Position numbers and translations under genes: made by a program. 32,242 nucleotides of DNA, taken from the IMG/VR virus record IMGVR_UViG_3300030099_004985, positions 1 through 32,242 of that record, one strand, 5' to 3'. This stretch comes from a virus. Shown piece after piece: positions 22,345-28,828 of this stretch; the first letter of the stretch is position 1; each line of letters opens with the position of its first letter. Under the pieces are notes generated by a model that did no database searches, had not been told where the DNA came from, and was given only the letters and a program-made list of their open reading frames with translations.

Positions 22345-22601
22345 TAGTAGTTAACCCCTGACCCGCTTGCTGTAGACATGCCGCTGAGGGGGATCGTAAA
22401 CTTACGCTTACCCGTGATTCCCCCAGATGCCTGTCGGCGCTGTCGCGCCTTAGTGGTGGGCCGAGCCTGTTTCTTCTTTTGAGGAGAAGATGCTGGAAGA
22501 ACCGGCGGCGGAGTGAGGATGACGGGCTCGGGAGGAGGAGGGGGTGGCACTGGATCTGGGGGAGGAGGAGGCATCGTAATCTTAGGCGATCGCATGCACA
22601 T
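22344..22601 (-). CDS. Proline-rich protein, probable T7 gp7.3-like tail component
   Basis: An 85-residue protein with poly-proline runs (residues 10-37), a basic linker (KKKQARPTTKARQRR) and a C-terminal end KRKFTIPLSG..STASGSGVNY. The C-terminus resembles that of T7 gp7.3 as I remember it: basic, then a short beta-like segment, then an SGGGINI-type end. Both lie immediately before the portal gene. In T7 this protein is attached to the tail nozzle. The poly-Pro part is typical of aquatic T7-like phages and not of T7 itself. Homology is inferred from a short motif and position. It is TAATG-coupled to the portal. Confidence 0.6.
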   Translation of the reverse strand: MCMRSPKITMPPPPPDPVPPPPPPEPVILTPPPVLPASSPQKKKQARPTTKARQRRQASGGITGKRKFTIPLSGMSTASGSGVNY

Positions 22602-22615
22602 AACAGTCTCCTGCC

Positions 22616-22816
22616 CTAGCTCAGGGCATTTTGATTTTGTTCAATAAAAAGATGATTTAAAAAACGAACTACAGCCCGCTGTCCAGAAACAAACCAAATC
22701 TGCTTGTGATCCCATTCAAGGTCTGCACAAGATTCTGGAAATCTACGGTTTAATTCTTTTAGTAGGTCCTCAGGAATGTGAGGAAATGGAATTTCTTTGT
22801 CTTTGTTTTCAGTCAT
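22616..22816 (-). CDS. Conserved small protein of unknown function
   Basis: A 66-residue protein: IPFPHIPEDLLKELNRRFPE, then CADLEWDHKQIWFVSGQRAV, then VRFLNHLF. The FP.IP..LL..L...FP..C..L......IW..SGQR.VV.FL pattern is one I recognise from a family of small proteins encoded before the portal region in T7-like phages, without known function. It overlaps the preceding gene by ATGA. The DNA is AT-rich (33% GC at 22621-22680), unlike the portal gene. Confidence 0.7.
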   Translation of the reverse strand: MTENKDKEIPFPHIPEDLLKELNRRFPESCADLEWDHKQIWFVSGQRAVVRFLNHLFIEQNQNALS

Positions 22817-23145
22817 TCCGTATAGTCAGCCGTTTTCTCAGTATTGTAAGCGTAAAGCAAGATGCTGTAATTAATTAGATCAGTAACAGTGTCTTTTAAA
22901 GCCTCGTCCGCAACTTCAAACCTTCCATTTTTTGCAAAAGTAATTAACCTGGACATCTTGTCTGTCATTCTGACTAGAAATCCAGTTGTAGTATCTGTAA
23001 TTCCTAGGCTTTCTACTCTAGTAAAGTTTAGAAATGCTTGGTTGTCGTCTTTGCCTCCGCTGTAGTCATGGTTTTTTCTCTTCATCAGACTCCACGCATG
23101 GGCACAAAGACTATCGTGGATTGAAAGCAACTGTTCTCTATTCAT
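22813..23145 (-). CDS. Nmad1/DUF1599-like protein (nucleotide modification associated domain 1)
   Basis: A 110-residue helical protein. The family pattern is visible: ELMKRKNHDYSGG type (SLMKRKNHDYSGGKDD), NFTRVESLGI, then FLVRMTDKMSRLITFAKNGR, then EALKDTVTDLINYSILL. Nmad1/DUF1599 proteins are predicted to work with nucleotide or base modification, and the all-helical fold with charged residues recalls MazG-type nucleotide pyrophosphohydrolases. No other base-modification enzyme is visible in the window. It overlaps the exonuclease gene by 8 bp and the next gene by ATGA. Family call good; the reaction is unknown. Confidence 0.8.
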   Translation of the reverse strand: MNREQLLSIHDSLCAHAWSLMKRKNHDYSGGKDDNQAFLNFTRVESLGITDTTTGFLVRMTDKMSRLITFAKNGRFEVADEALKDTVTDLINYSILLYAYNTEKTADYTE

Positions 23146-23881
23146 CGGGGCTCCAAAGTTTTACTTCTTCTGTAACTGAATCATACTCTCCATGCCTCAA
23201 GATCCTGGCTACCCTCGCTTGAACTAGAGCGTCTGAGCGGGATAGGGATTTTGATTCATACATTTTAACTACTTTATCCCAACTAGGATCTTCTTTAAGG
23301 ATTCTTTCCGCTCTTACGGGTCCGATCCCTGGGCACCCTGGATACCCGTCAACAGGGTCACCAGCCAGAGCCTGCATTAAATGATTGAAGTTTGCTTGTT
23401 CTAAACTAACCTCAACAACTCCGTCCTCGGGATGATTAGGGTTAAAGTGGTGACCTGGGACTGTTTTCAGATCTTTGTCAATAGTTACTACTGTATCAAT
23501 CGACATACGAGACTCGTCAGTAGCCATGATGCCCAGAACGTCGTCTGCTTCTAGCCGAGGAAAGTGAGCGCACTCATATACCTTTAGAACATATTCCCTT
23601 AGTGACGGGAATGTCAACGGCTTTCTCTTTCCTTTTCTGTTTGCCTTGTAAGAAGGAAGAACATCTTTGCGCCAGTTTTTCTTGTCAGATAGCGCAATGA
23701 CAGCTTTATCTACATCTAGTAGTTTGATGAGGTCAGCAACCCAGCAGTCAAACTTTTGACGAGCTTCTTTGAAGTCGCTGTGGAGCGTCCACAGATCGTC
23801 GCCCCAGTCCCACGCCTGTTCGCATGAGGCCGTGACCTCGTATAGGACAACGTCTCCGTCAATCAGAGCAGTCTTCTTCAT
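23138..23881 (-). CDS. 5'-3' exonuclease, T7 gp6-like (FEN/PIN family)
   Basis: A 247-residue exonuclease (T7 gp6 has 300) that would remove primers and degrade host DNA for nucleotides. Metal-binding acids are visible: D8 and D10 (LIDGD), E111, D113 and D114 (RLEADDVLG), and D135 and D137 (TIDKDL). The helical-arch residues are KKNWRKDVLPSYKANRK. The helix-hairpin-helix-like loop GDPVDGYPGCPGIGP lies at about 174-188. I prefer the ATG at 23881 because GGAGGAGG is then eight bases upstream. The ATG at 23887 leaves only two bases. It overlaps the preceding gene by about 23 bp. Confidence 0.92.
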   Translation of the reverse strand: MKKTALIDGDVVLYEVTASCEQAWDWGDDLWTLHSDFKEARQKFDCWVADLIKLLDVDKAVIALSDKKNWRKDVLPSYKANRKGKRKPLTFPSLREYVLKVYECAHFPRLEADDVLGIMATDESRMSIDTVVTIDKDLKTVPGHHFNPNHPEDGVVEVSLEQANFNHLMQALAGDPVDGYPGCPGIGPVRAERILKEDPSWDKVVKMYESKSLSRSDALVQARVARILRHGEYDSVTEEVKLWSPDE

Positions 23882-24080
23882 CAGCATATCCTCCTCCTTT
23901 CATAGCTGTTCTAGCAATCTCTACCAAGCCTACGCATGCGTGGTAAGATCCCGAGTAAGAGATAGTCATGTCCTCAGTCTTCTGAGTCTTCTGAGCAGCC
24001 CCCAAAAAGATCATCTCATCAAAACGCTTCTGAAGCTCTGTAATCATTTCTTCAGTAGCCGTAAAACGTAAGTCGCTCAC
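23859..24080 (-). CDS. Hypothetical protein between homing-endonuclease-like gene and exonuclease
   Basis: A 73-residue protein of unknown function: MSDLRFTATEEMITELQKRF is a helical N-terminus, followed by MTISYSGSYHACVGLVEIAR and an acidic tail (YADEEDCSD). I do not recognise the family. The frame is supported by an ATGA overlap with the upstream gene and because the exonuclease ribosome-binding site lies inside its last codons. It sits among DNA-metabolism genes, which suggests, but does not show, a role there. Confidence 0.65.
   Translation of the reverse strand: MSDLRFTATEEMITELQKRFDEMIFLGAAQKTQKTEDMTISYSGSYHACVGLVEIARTAMKGGGYADEEDCSD
23890..23897 (-). promoter_or_regulatory. Strong Shine-Dalgarno of the exonuclease gene
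   Basis: GGAGGAGG precedes the exonuclease start and is embedded in the last codons of the preceding gene. The spacing favours the ATG at 23881 (eight bases) over the in-frame ATG at 23887 (two bases). Confidence 0.65.
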
Positions 24081-24454
24081 ACAACCCTCTTTAGCTGTTT
24101 AATGCGCCGTTCAACTGATTCTCTCATAGCTGAATTAGGCGGAAAATTAGAGTAGGAAACAGCAAGCTCGGCCTGCCTTTTCTTTTCAACCATATAGTGG
24201 GAGAGCTTGCGTAAGATATTTTTAGCCTTTTTTCCATTTAAATACCACCTAAAAACGGGTCTGCCCATTTTAGTGCGACGCGATTCCACTATACAAGAGC
24301 CCCCAAACAAGTCGAAGAGCTTCTGTATAGTGGAGCGAGATGTAGACTGGACATCAAGACGGACAGAGCCAGAGCTAATCGTGACACAGCCCTCCCCGTC
24401 TATGAGACCGCCTGCCCAAGCTAACTCAGTGAGTCTCTGCCCAATTGAAGCCAA
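24077..24454 (-). CDS. LAGLIDADG-type homing endonuclease-like protein
   Basis: A 125-residue protein with one LAGLIDADG-like motif, LAWAGGLIDGEGCVTI, at about residues 11-26. It is followed by a beta-rich stretch with SVRLDVQSTSRSTIQKLFDLFGGS, VFRWYLNGKKAKNILRKL and a basic helical C-terminus. Single-motif members act as dimers that cut a long DNA site. No flanking intron or intein boundary is seen, so this looks free-standing. I chose the TTG at 24454 because GGAGAG is seven bases upstream; the open frame continues to 24592 but only inside the polymerase gene. It overlaps the polymerase 3' end by 29 bp. Its GC is low (33% at 24181-24240) against the polymerase gene, fitting acquisition. Cleavage activity is inferred. 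Confidence 0.72.
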   Translation of the reverse strand: MASIGQRLTELAWAGGLIDGEGCVTISSGSVRLDVQSTSRSTIQKLFDLFGGSCIVESRRTKMGRPVFRWYLNGKKAKNILRKLSHYMVEKKRQAELAVSYSNFPPNSAMRESVERRIKQLKRVV

Positions 24455-26240
24455 CTCGATACTCTCCGTCGAGGGGGCACCGGAACCCAAGAAGGGATCC
24501 AGCGTGTATGATGGAGTTGACTGCAAGTTTACCGATGTCATCCGCCAAGTCCTCGCGAACCTGTAGCTGTATCTCGTCGTGGATATGAGCAACTTGCATC
24601 ACTTCCTTGGGAGTATAGCCACGGCTTCTTAGGTGATGATGAAGAACGCAGGTTGCTTCCTTCATCGCAATAGCCCCAGCAGATTGGAGGAGCGTGTTTA
24701 ACGCCGAATGCTCTGAACGAATACGAAGCTTTCGACCGTCAATGCCAATTAAGTGGTCGTTATTCTGGAGCTTGTATTTAATCCCGTCAAGAACTTTCTT
24801 TAGAGCGGGCATGCGAGTGAAGAAAGTGTCCTTCATCTGCCTGCCCTGCTCTTTACCTCCGCCTAAGATCTTACCAATCTTGGCATCTCCCGCCCCATAA
24901 CAGAGAGCATATATGAACGTCTTGGCCTGATCACGGGTAGGTAAACCCGCAGCCTCCTGGTTGGTAGTGTGGATATCCCCGTCTAGGATCTCCTTGGTGT
25001 ATGTCCCTCCATCAAACTGGTGAGTGTAGTGCGCTAAGCAGCGTAGCTCCAACTGGCTGGCGTCCACACCGACCAGACGGTATCCTCGGGGAACCGTAAA
25101 CAGGGCTCGGCACCTGTCGCCCCACGGAGCGCCCACACGGGGCACCTGGGCGACGTTCGGGCCACTATGGGTGCATCGACCCGTTACCGCCCCGCAGGGG
25201 TTCACACGGCCATAGATCCGCCCATTCTTCTCCAGACTAATCCACGCAGCCCCTCCGTCAGCCACCTGACCAAGGCGCTTTACTACCGTGAGATACTCTA
25301 CCATTAACTTGGCCTCAGGGTAGTCGAGTTCCTTGAGGACAGCCTCATCAACCTTTGGTTTTCCTGTGTCTGTGAAGACTACTGGATCCCAACCGTGCCG
25401 GTCTTTGAGTCCCTTAGCAATCTGATCTCTAGAACCTGGGTTGAACGGTATATGCTTTTCCTTAGCAGGCCCGGCAATCAGTGCAATCCGAGCAGATGCA
25501 GGAGCGTCCTTCTTTCTCTCAAAACGCTGACCTGTTAGCGGGTTGGTGTAGTAAGCAGGAGTCTTCATCTTAACTACTTCAGCAGGGAACAACGACTCTA
25601 GCTGACGCTTCAGCCTGTCCTTCTCGACCAGCAAGTCAGCGTGCAGTCGATTAGCGGCGTCTACGTTGAAAGCGAACCCGTTTCTCTCTTGTTGAGAGAT
25701 GATTTCCGCGAAGTCGTGCTCCCGAACTACAGGGGATATGGGAGGATCCTCCTTTTCGATCCTCTGCCACAGCGCCTGTGTGACCCTAACGTCCTGCTTG
25801 CAATACTCCGCCATCTCTGGAGTGAACTCATCCCAAGAACCCTCCTCGGCAAAGCTTCCCTTCAGTATCCCTAGGCGAATACCCCACGCTTTGAGACTGT
25901 GCTTGCCTGCTAGCTTAGACGGGAAATCAGGAATACGAGCGTAGTCCTCATCGCCAATGTCGGGCCACAGCATTCGAGCTAAGACCAGAGTGTCCCTGAC
26001 CAAACCCCCAGGACTCCACGACGGATATAGTCGCCGGATCGCACGTAAGTCAAAGCTCTGGATGTTATGTCCGACGATTACGTCAGCTAGACGAAGTCTC
26101 TCCAGAGCCTCCTCTGTAGGCAGTATCTCAGGATCCTGTCCGTTTTCTGAGATAGCAATGCAGTGAATAGTCTTTAGACCGAGCAGGGTCCGAAAGTCTG
26201 AGATCGTGTTCGTCTCAATGTCGAATATAACTGTATTCAT
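24426..26240 (-). CDS. DNA polymerase, family A, T7 gp5-like with 3'-5' exonuclease
   Basis: A 604-residue replicative polymerase (T7 gp5 has 704). The proofreading exonuclease has IFDIET (D7, E9), HNIQSFDL (D64) and EYCKQDV (Y146, D150). Polymerase motif A is LVGVDASQLELR (D393). Motif B is RDQAKTFIYALCYGAG (436-451), with Y and G as in gp5. Motif C is AHIHDEIQ (H554, D555). The last residues, GFNWAETH, match the conserved gp5 end (VGPNWAICH), so the C-terminus is complete despite the gene that overlaps it. The T7 thioredoxin-binding insert is not obvious, in line with the shorter length. It is coupled to primase-helicase by TGATG. Confidence 0.96.
   Translation of the reverse strand: MNTVIFDIETNTISDFRTLLGLKTIHCIAISENGQDPEILPTEEALERLRLADVIVGHNIQSFDLRAIRRLYPSWSPGGLVRDTLVLARMLWPDIGDEDYARIPDFPSKLAGKHSLKAWGIRLGILKGSFAEEGSWDEFTPEMAEYCKQDVRVTQALWQRIEKEDPPISPVVREHDFAEIISQQERNGFAFNVDAANRLHADLLVEKDRLKRQLESLFPAEVVKMKTPAYYTNPLTGQRFERKKDAPASARIALIAGPAKEKHIPFNPGSRDQIAKGLKDRHGWDPVVFTDTGKPKVDEAVLKELDYPEAKLMVEYLTVVKRLGQVADGGAAWISLEKNGRIYGRVNPCGAVTGRCTHSGPNVAQVPRVGAPWGDRCRALFTVPRGYRLVGVDASQLELRCLAHYTHQFDGGTYTKEILDGDIHTTNQEAAGLPTRDQAKTFIYALCYGAGDAKIGKILGGGKEQGRQMKDTFFTRMPALKKVLDGIKYKLQNNDHLIGIDGRKLRIRSEHSALNTLLQSAGAIAMKEATCVLHHHLRSRGYTPKEVMQVAHIHDEIQLQVREDLADDIGKLAVNSIIHAGSLLGFRCPLDGEYRVGFNWAETH
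24462..24467 (-). promoter_or_regulatory. Ribosome-binding site deciding the TTG start of the homing-endonuclease-like gene
   Basis: GGAGAG followed by seven bases and TTG at 24454. It lies inside the last codons of the DNA polymerase gene, so the small gene would be translated by coupling to the polymerase reading frame. Confidence 0.55.
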
Positions 26241-27835
26241 CAGCTAGTGCTCCCTGGAACATCTACAGTCTCTGGAGCGATCCACTCTGACAAACGTCCA
26301 GTTTGAATCTCGTAATCAAGAGTTGTTGCGACTCCAGTATGTCCTGAGTAGCGATTCTTTAGAACACGCATGGACATCAAGTTGCTGGTGCTCTCGTCTT
26401 GCTGGTTTCTTTCACAACCGATCACAGCGTCAGACAACTGGGCGATAGCATGACTGCCCCTAAGCTGGGACAGACTGGTTGTTCCGCCTTCCTCGTGTGA
26501 TCTTCCCTCCGGCCTGCGGAGGTGAGAAACTAGAATCAAGTGAATACCAGTCTCCTCGCACAGAGACCTGAGCTTCGTCATGACGTTGTCAATCATACGT
26601 CGCTCATCACCGTCCTCCAAGGCGCTGACCACAATGCTGAGGTGATCCAACACAACGTAGCGACACTCCATAGCCCTAGCCATGTAGCGAACTCTGCTGA
26701 GTAGATTGGACGGATCGATTGATCCCCAGTGATCGTATAAAACAAGATTGCCGCCGCCTACTGTAGCGTCAAACGCCATCCTCTTAGACTCGTCCGTAAT
26801 CTCTCGCTCTTCCCAGAAGTGTGGAGGCACGTTAAGCTCCAGACCCATGATGTTCTCAGAGGTCTTACGGATACTCTCTTCTAGAGCGATATAGCCAACC
26901 TTCTCACCTTGTTTGATGAGGTAGTAAGCAAGCTCTCTAGTGATGCTGCTCTTACCGATGCCTGTGCCTGCTGTGAGGGTGACAAGCTCACCGCTACGCA
27001 TGCCAAACAGCTTCTTGTTGAGGCCGTCCCACGGATACGGGATTGATCGACGAACATCCTTCTTGATGATCATCTCCCATACTTCTTCTCCAGGAACCAC
27101 ACCATCTGGCCTGTAGCTCTTGGCCCCGTAGATGGCATCTACAAGCTCCCTTACCTCCCCGTTGAGGATGCACTCGTTAGCATCTTTTCTTGGCAGGCTA
27201 GATACAATCTTGACTTTGCCTGGGCTCAACTGTTGAGCAGCCTCGATCGCCGCTGCCCTGCCTTGAGCATCTTGGTCGAAACAGAGGACGACGGTTTCAA
27301 AGGACTCTAGCCACTCAAGATTTCTGGCTACAATTTTGGAGGCCGACTTGGCTCCGTTCGGGATAGATACTACAGGCCACTTGAGGTTGAAGCACTGCGA
27401 GAGGCTCAGCGCGTCGATCTCGCCCTCAGTAATGGTGACCATCTTGCCGCCGTCTCGCCACAGATGTGACCCATACAGACCGGCCTTGTCAGGCTTGCCT
27501 ACCCACCTAAACGTCTTGTCTTGAAACCTTAGCTTCTGAGCTACGACTGAACCCTGCTCGTTACAGTAATTAGCTACCTGAACTGGCCGTCCGTTGTAAG
27601 TCCCTACTCCGTACTTCCACTTCTTACACGTCTCTTCATCCAATCCCCTCTTAGGAAGACTGGAAACATCATACTCAATCAAGTCAGTCACTTCTTTCTC
27701 CTTTTGAACATAGGGCTCGTTCTCGCCCCTTTGGTAATACTCACATCCAAAGCAATAGCCGTGTCCGTCAGAGTATCGAGCTAAGTTATCTTTGCTCCCA
27801 CATCTCGGGCAGGGCTCGTGTCTGAGAAACTCCAT
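26240..27835 (-). CDS. Bifunctional primase-helicase, T7 gp4-like
   Basis: A 531-residue protein (T7 gp4 has 566) that unwinds the fork and makes primers. The zinc ribbon is C9-x2-C12 ... C28-x2-C31 with YSDGHGYCFGC. The TOPRIM domain has ITEGEIDALS (E137) and VVLCFDQDAQG (D187, D189). The helicase has Walker A AGTGIGKSS (289-297), the LEES motif near 320, Walker B YVVLDHLS (D397), HLILVSHLRRPEGR and QLRGSHAIAQLSD near 457-470. All functional regions are present, so both activities are expected. The zinc ribbon starts eight residues after the ATG, which fixes the start. It overlaps the resolvase gene by 50 bp. Confidence 0.96.
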   Translation of the reverse strand: MEFLRHEPCPRCGSKDNLARYSDGHGYCFGCEYYQRGENEPYVQKEKEVTDLIEYDVSSLPKRGLDEETCKKWKYGVGTYNGRPVQVANYCNEQGSVVAQKLRFQDKTFRWVGKPDKAGLYGSHLWRDGGKMVTITEGEIDALSLSQCFNLKWPVVSIPNGAKSASKIVARNLEWLESFETVVLCFDQDAQGRAAAIEAAQQLSPGKVKIVSSLPRKDANECILNGEVRELVDAIYGAKSYRPDGVVPGEEVWEMIIKKDVRRSIPYPWDGLNKKLFGMRSGELVTLTAGTGIGKSSITRELAYYLIKQGEKVGYIALEESIRKTSENIMGLELNVPPHFWEEREITDESKRMAFDATVGGGNLVLYDHWGSIDPSNLLSRVRYMARAMECRYVVLDHLSIVVSALEDGDERRMIDNVMTKLRSLCEETGIHLILVSHLRRPEGRSHEEGGTTSLSQLRGSHAIAQLSDAVIGCERNQQDESTSNLMSMRVLKNRYSGHTGVATTLDYEIQTGRLSEWIAPETVDVPGSTS

Positions 27836-28277
27836 ATACCTCTAAGTAAATACAGGGAGAATCAGCAAACTCCTTCTGCATACGTGCGCCCACTAGCTGA
27901 TCATCGTCTTTCCATACGATGCCATTGAACACATCAAGTGTCTTGAAGTAGTTGTCGATGTCTCCCCTAGGACTTGTCCTCTTACTTGTCTTGGGCTTGA
28001 CTACGCCAAACACGACGTAAGCCTCAAGATCGCCACTCAGAGGGAACTCGACCGGCAGTTCCGTCTGATCCAGTAACACTGCCATCTGTTGTCTAAAGGC
28101 AGTATAGCGCTTTCCATAGTATGGCCCGCCCCACCTCGAAAACCTGGGTCTTGAGGCGGGGACGGGAACTATGTCAATCCACAGCCGCCAGAGGTTGCCC
28201 TCTCGACGGACGCGAATCTCAGAAGTCGAAGGGACCGTCGCCCTCTTCGACCTCTTCCGAGTCTTGTTGCTCGCCAC
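27786..28277 (-). CDS. RusA-family Holliday junction resolvase
   Basis: The 163-residue product has IDIVPVPASRPRFSRWG near its N-terminus and the catalytic RusA pattern RGDIDNYFKTLDVFNGIVWK followed by DDDQLVG. Aspartates 106 and 108 and the 124-126 cluster fit the metal site. RusA cuts four-way junctions. It sits between ssDNA-binding protein and primase-helicase, where T7 has endonuclease I (gp3), so it probably replaces that enzyme in resolving replicating DNA before packaging. The start is uncertain: the GTG at 28277 has a GAAGAGG about a dozen bases upstream, while a TTG at 28349 would add 24 residues. Either start lies inside the preceding gene. Confidence 0.88.
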   Translation of the reverse strand: MASNKTRKRSKRATVPSTSEIRVRREGNLWRLWIDIVPVPASRPRFSRWGGPYYGKRYTAFRQQMAVLLDQTELPVEFPLSGDLEAYVVFGVVKPKTSKRTSPRGDIDNYFKTLDVFNGIVWKDDDQLVGARMQKEFADSPCIYLEVYGVSQTRALPEMWEQR

Positions 28278-28818
28278 TGGTAGTAAAGCCCTCTTCCTTC
28301 GAGAAAGACCACGAATCGAAAGTGTCACTAGTGTTTGAGGAAAGCTCAATCACTTGAACAGCTTTCAGTCGAAGAGATACTCCTGTTCCAGCCATGGCTG
28401 TACTGTAAGGCACAACCTCTGCTCCCACCTTGATCTTCGACCCGTTTCCGATTTGCTCGGACAGTGGCTGTCCTTGGCTGTCGAAAAGTGCAGGACGCTG
28501 CTCCCAACGCTCTCCCCTCGACTGGCCTACAGCCTTCAACTTGAACTTGATCTGATACATGCCGGTGGGCTTGCCGTCTTGATCCTTGTCCTCCTTGATT
28601 GGGAGGTTAGCCTTCTTGTTGGACTTGCTTTGTCCACTGGACATAAACTCCTTGAGAATGTCTGACAACTTAGACTTAATAGTCTCGGTCTCCTGCTTGT
28701 CCAGAATCAGATTGACGCTGTATGAGCCGTCCTTGTCAAACTTAGTATCGGGCTCATTGAGGTGCGGCCAAAGGGCCGTTCCTACGGGGGTCGTAAAACG
28801 AACGTGACGCTTCTTCAT
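28219..28818 (-). CDS. Single-stranded DNA-binding protein, T7 gp2.5-like role (DUF2815-type)
   Basis: A 199-residue protein starting MKKRHVRFTTPVGTALWPHL. The pattern VRF.TP.G...WP.L..PDTKF...G.Y.VNLIL resembles the DUF2815 family of phage ssDNA-binding proteins. The C-terminus is acidic and ends GDGPFDF; a final acid-aromatic tail is what T7 gp2.5 uses to touch polymerase and helicase. T7 gp2.5 has 232 residues. I chose the ATG at 28818, with a GAGAGAGA ribosome-binding stretch directly before it and the RNA polymerase stop 10 bp upstream. The longer open frame to 28965 lies in the polymerase gene and is not needed. Confidence 0.85.
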   Translation of the reverse strand: MKKRHVRFTTPVGTALWPHLNEPDTKFDKDGSYSVNLILDKQETETIKSKLSDILKEFMSSGQSKSNKKANLPIKEDKDQDGKPTGMYQIKFKLKAVGQSRGERWEQRPALFDSQGQPLSEQIGNGSKIKVGAEVVPYSTAMAGTGVSLRLKAVQVIELSSNTSDTFDSWSFSKEEGFTTSGEQQDSEEVEEGDGPFDF

Positions 28819-28828
28819 AGCTCTCTCT

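Noticed and set aside
24455-24592. Longer versions of the homing-endonuclease-like protein (ATG at 24541 or TTG-type start at 24592)
   Set aside because: The added residues are only an alternate frame over the conserved polymerase C-terminus. The TTG at 24454 has a well-spaced GGAGAG and starts just before the LAGLIDADG helix.
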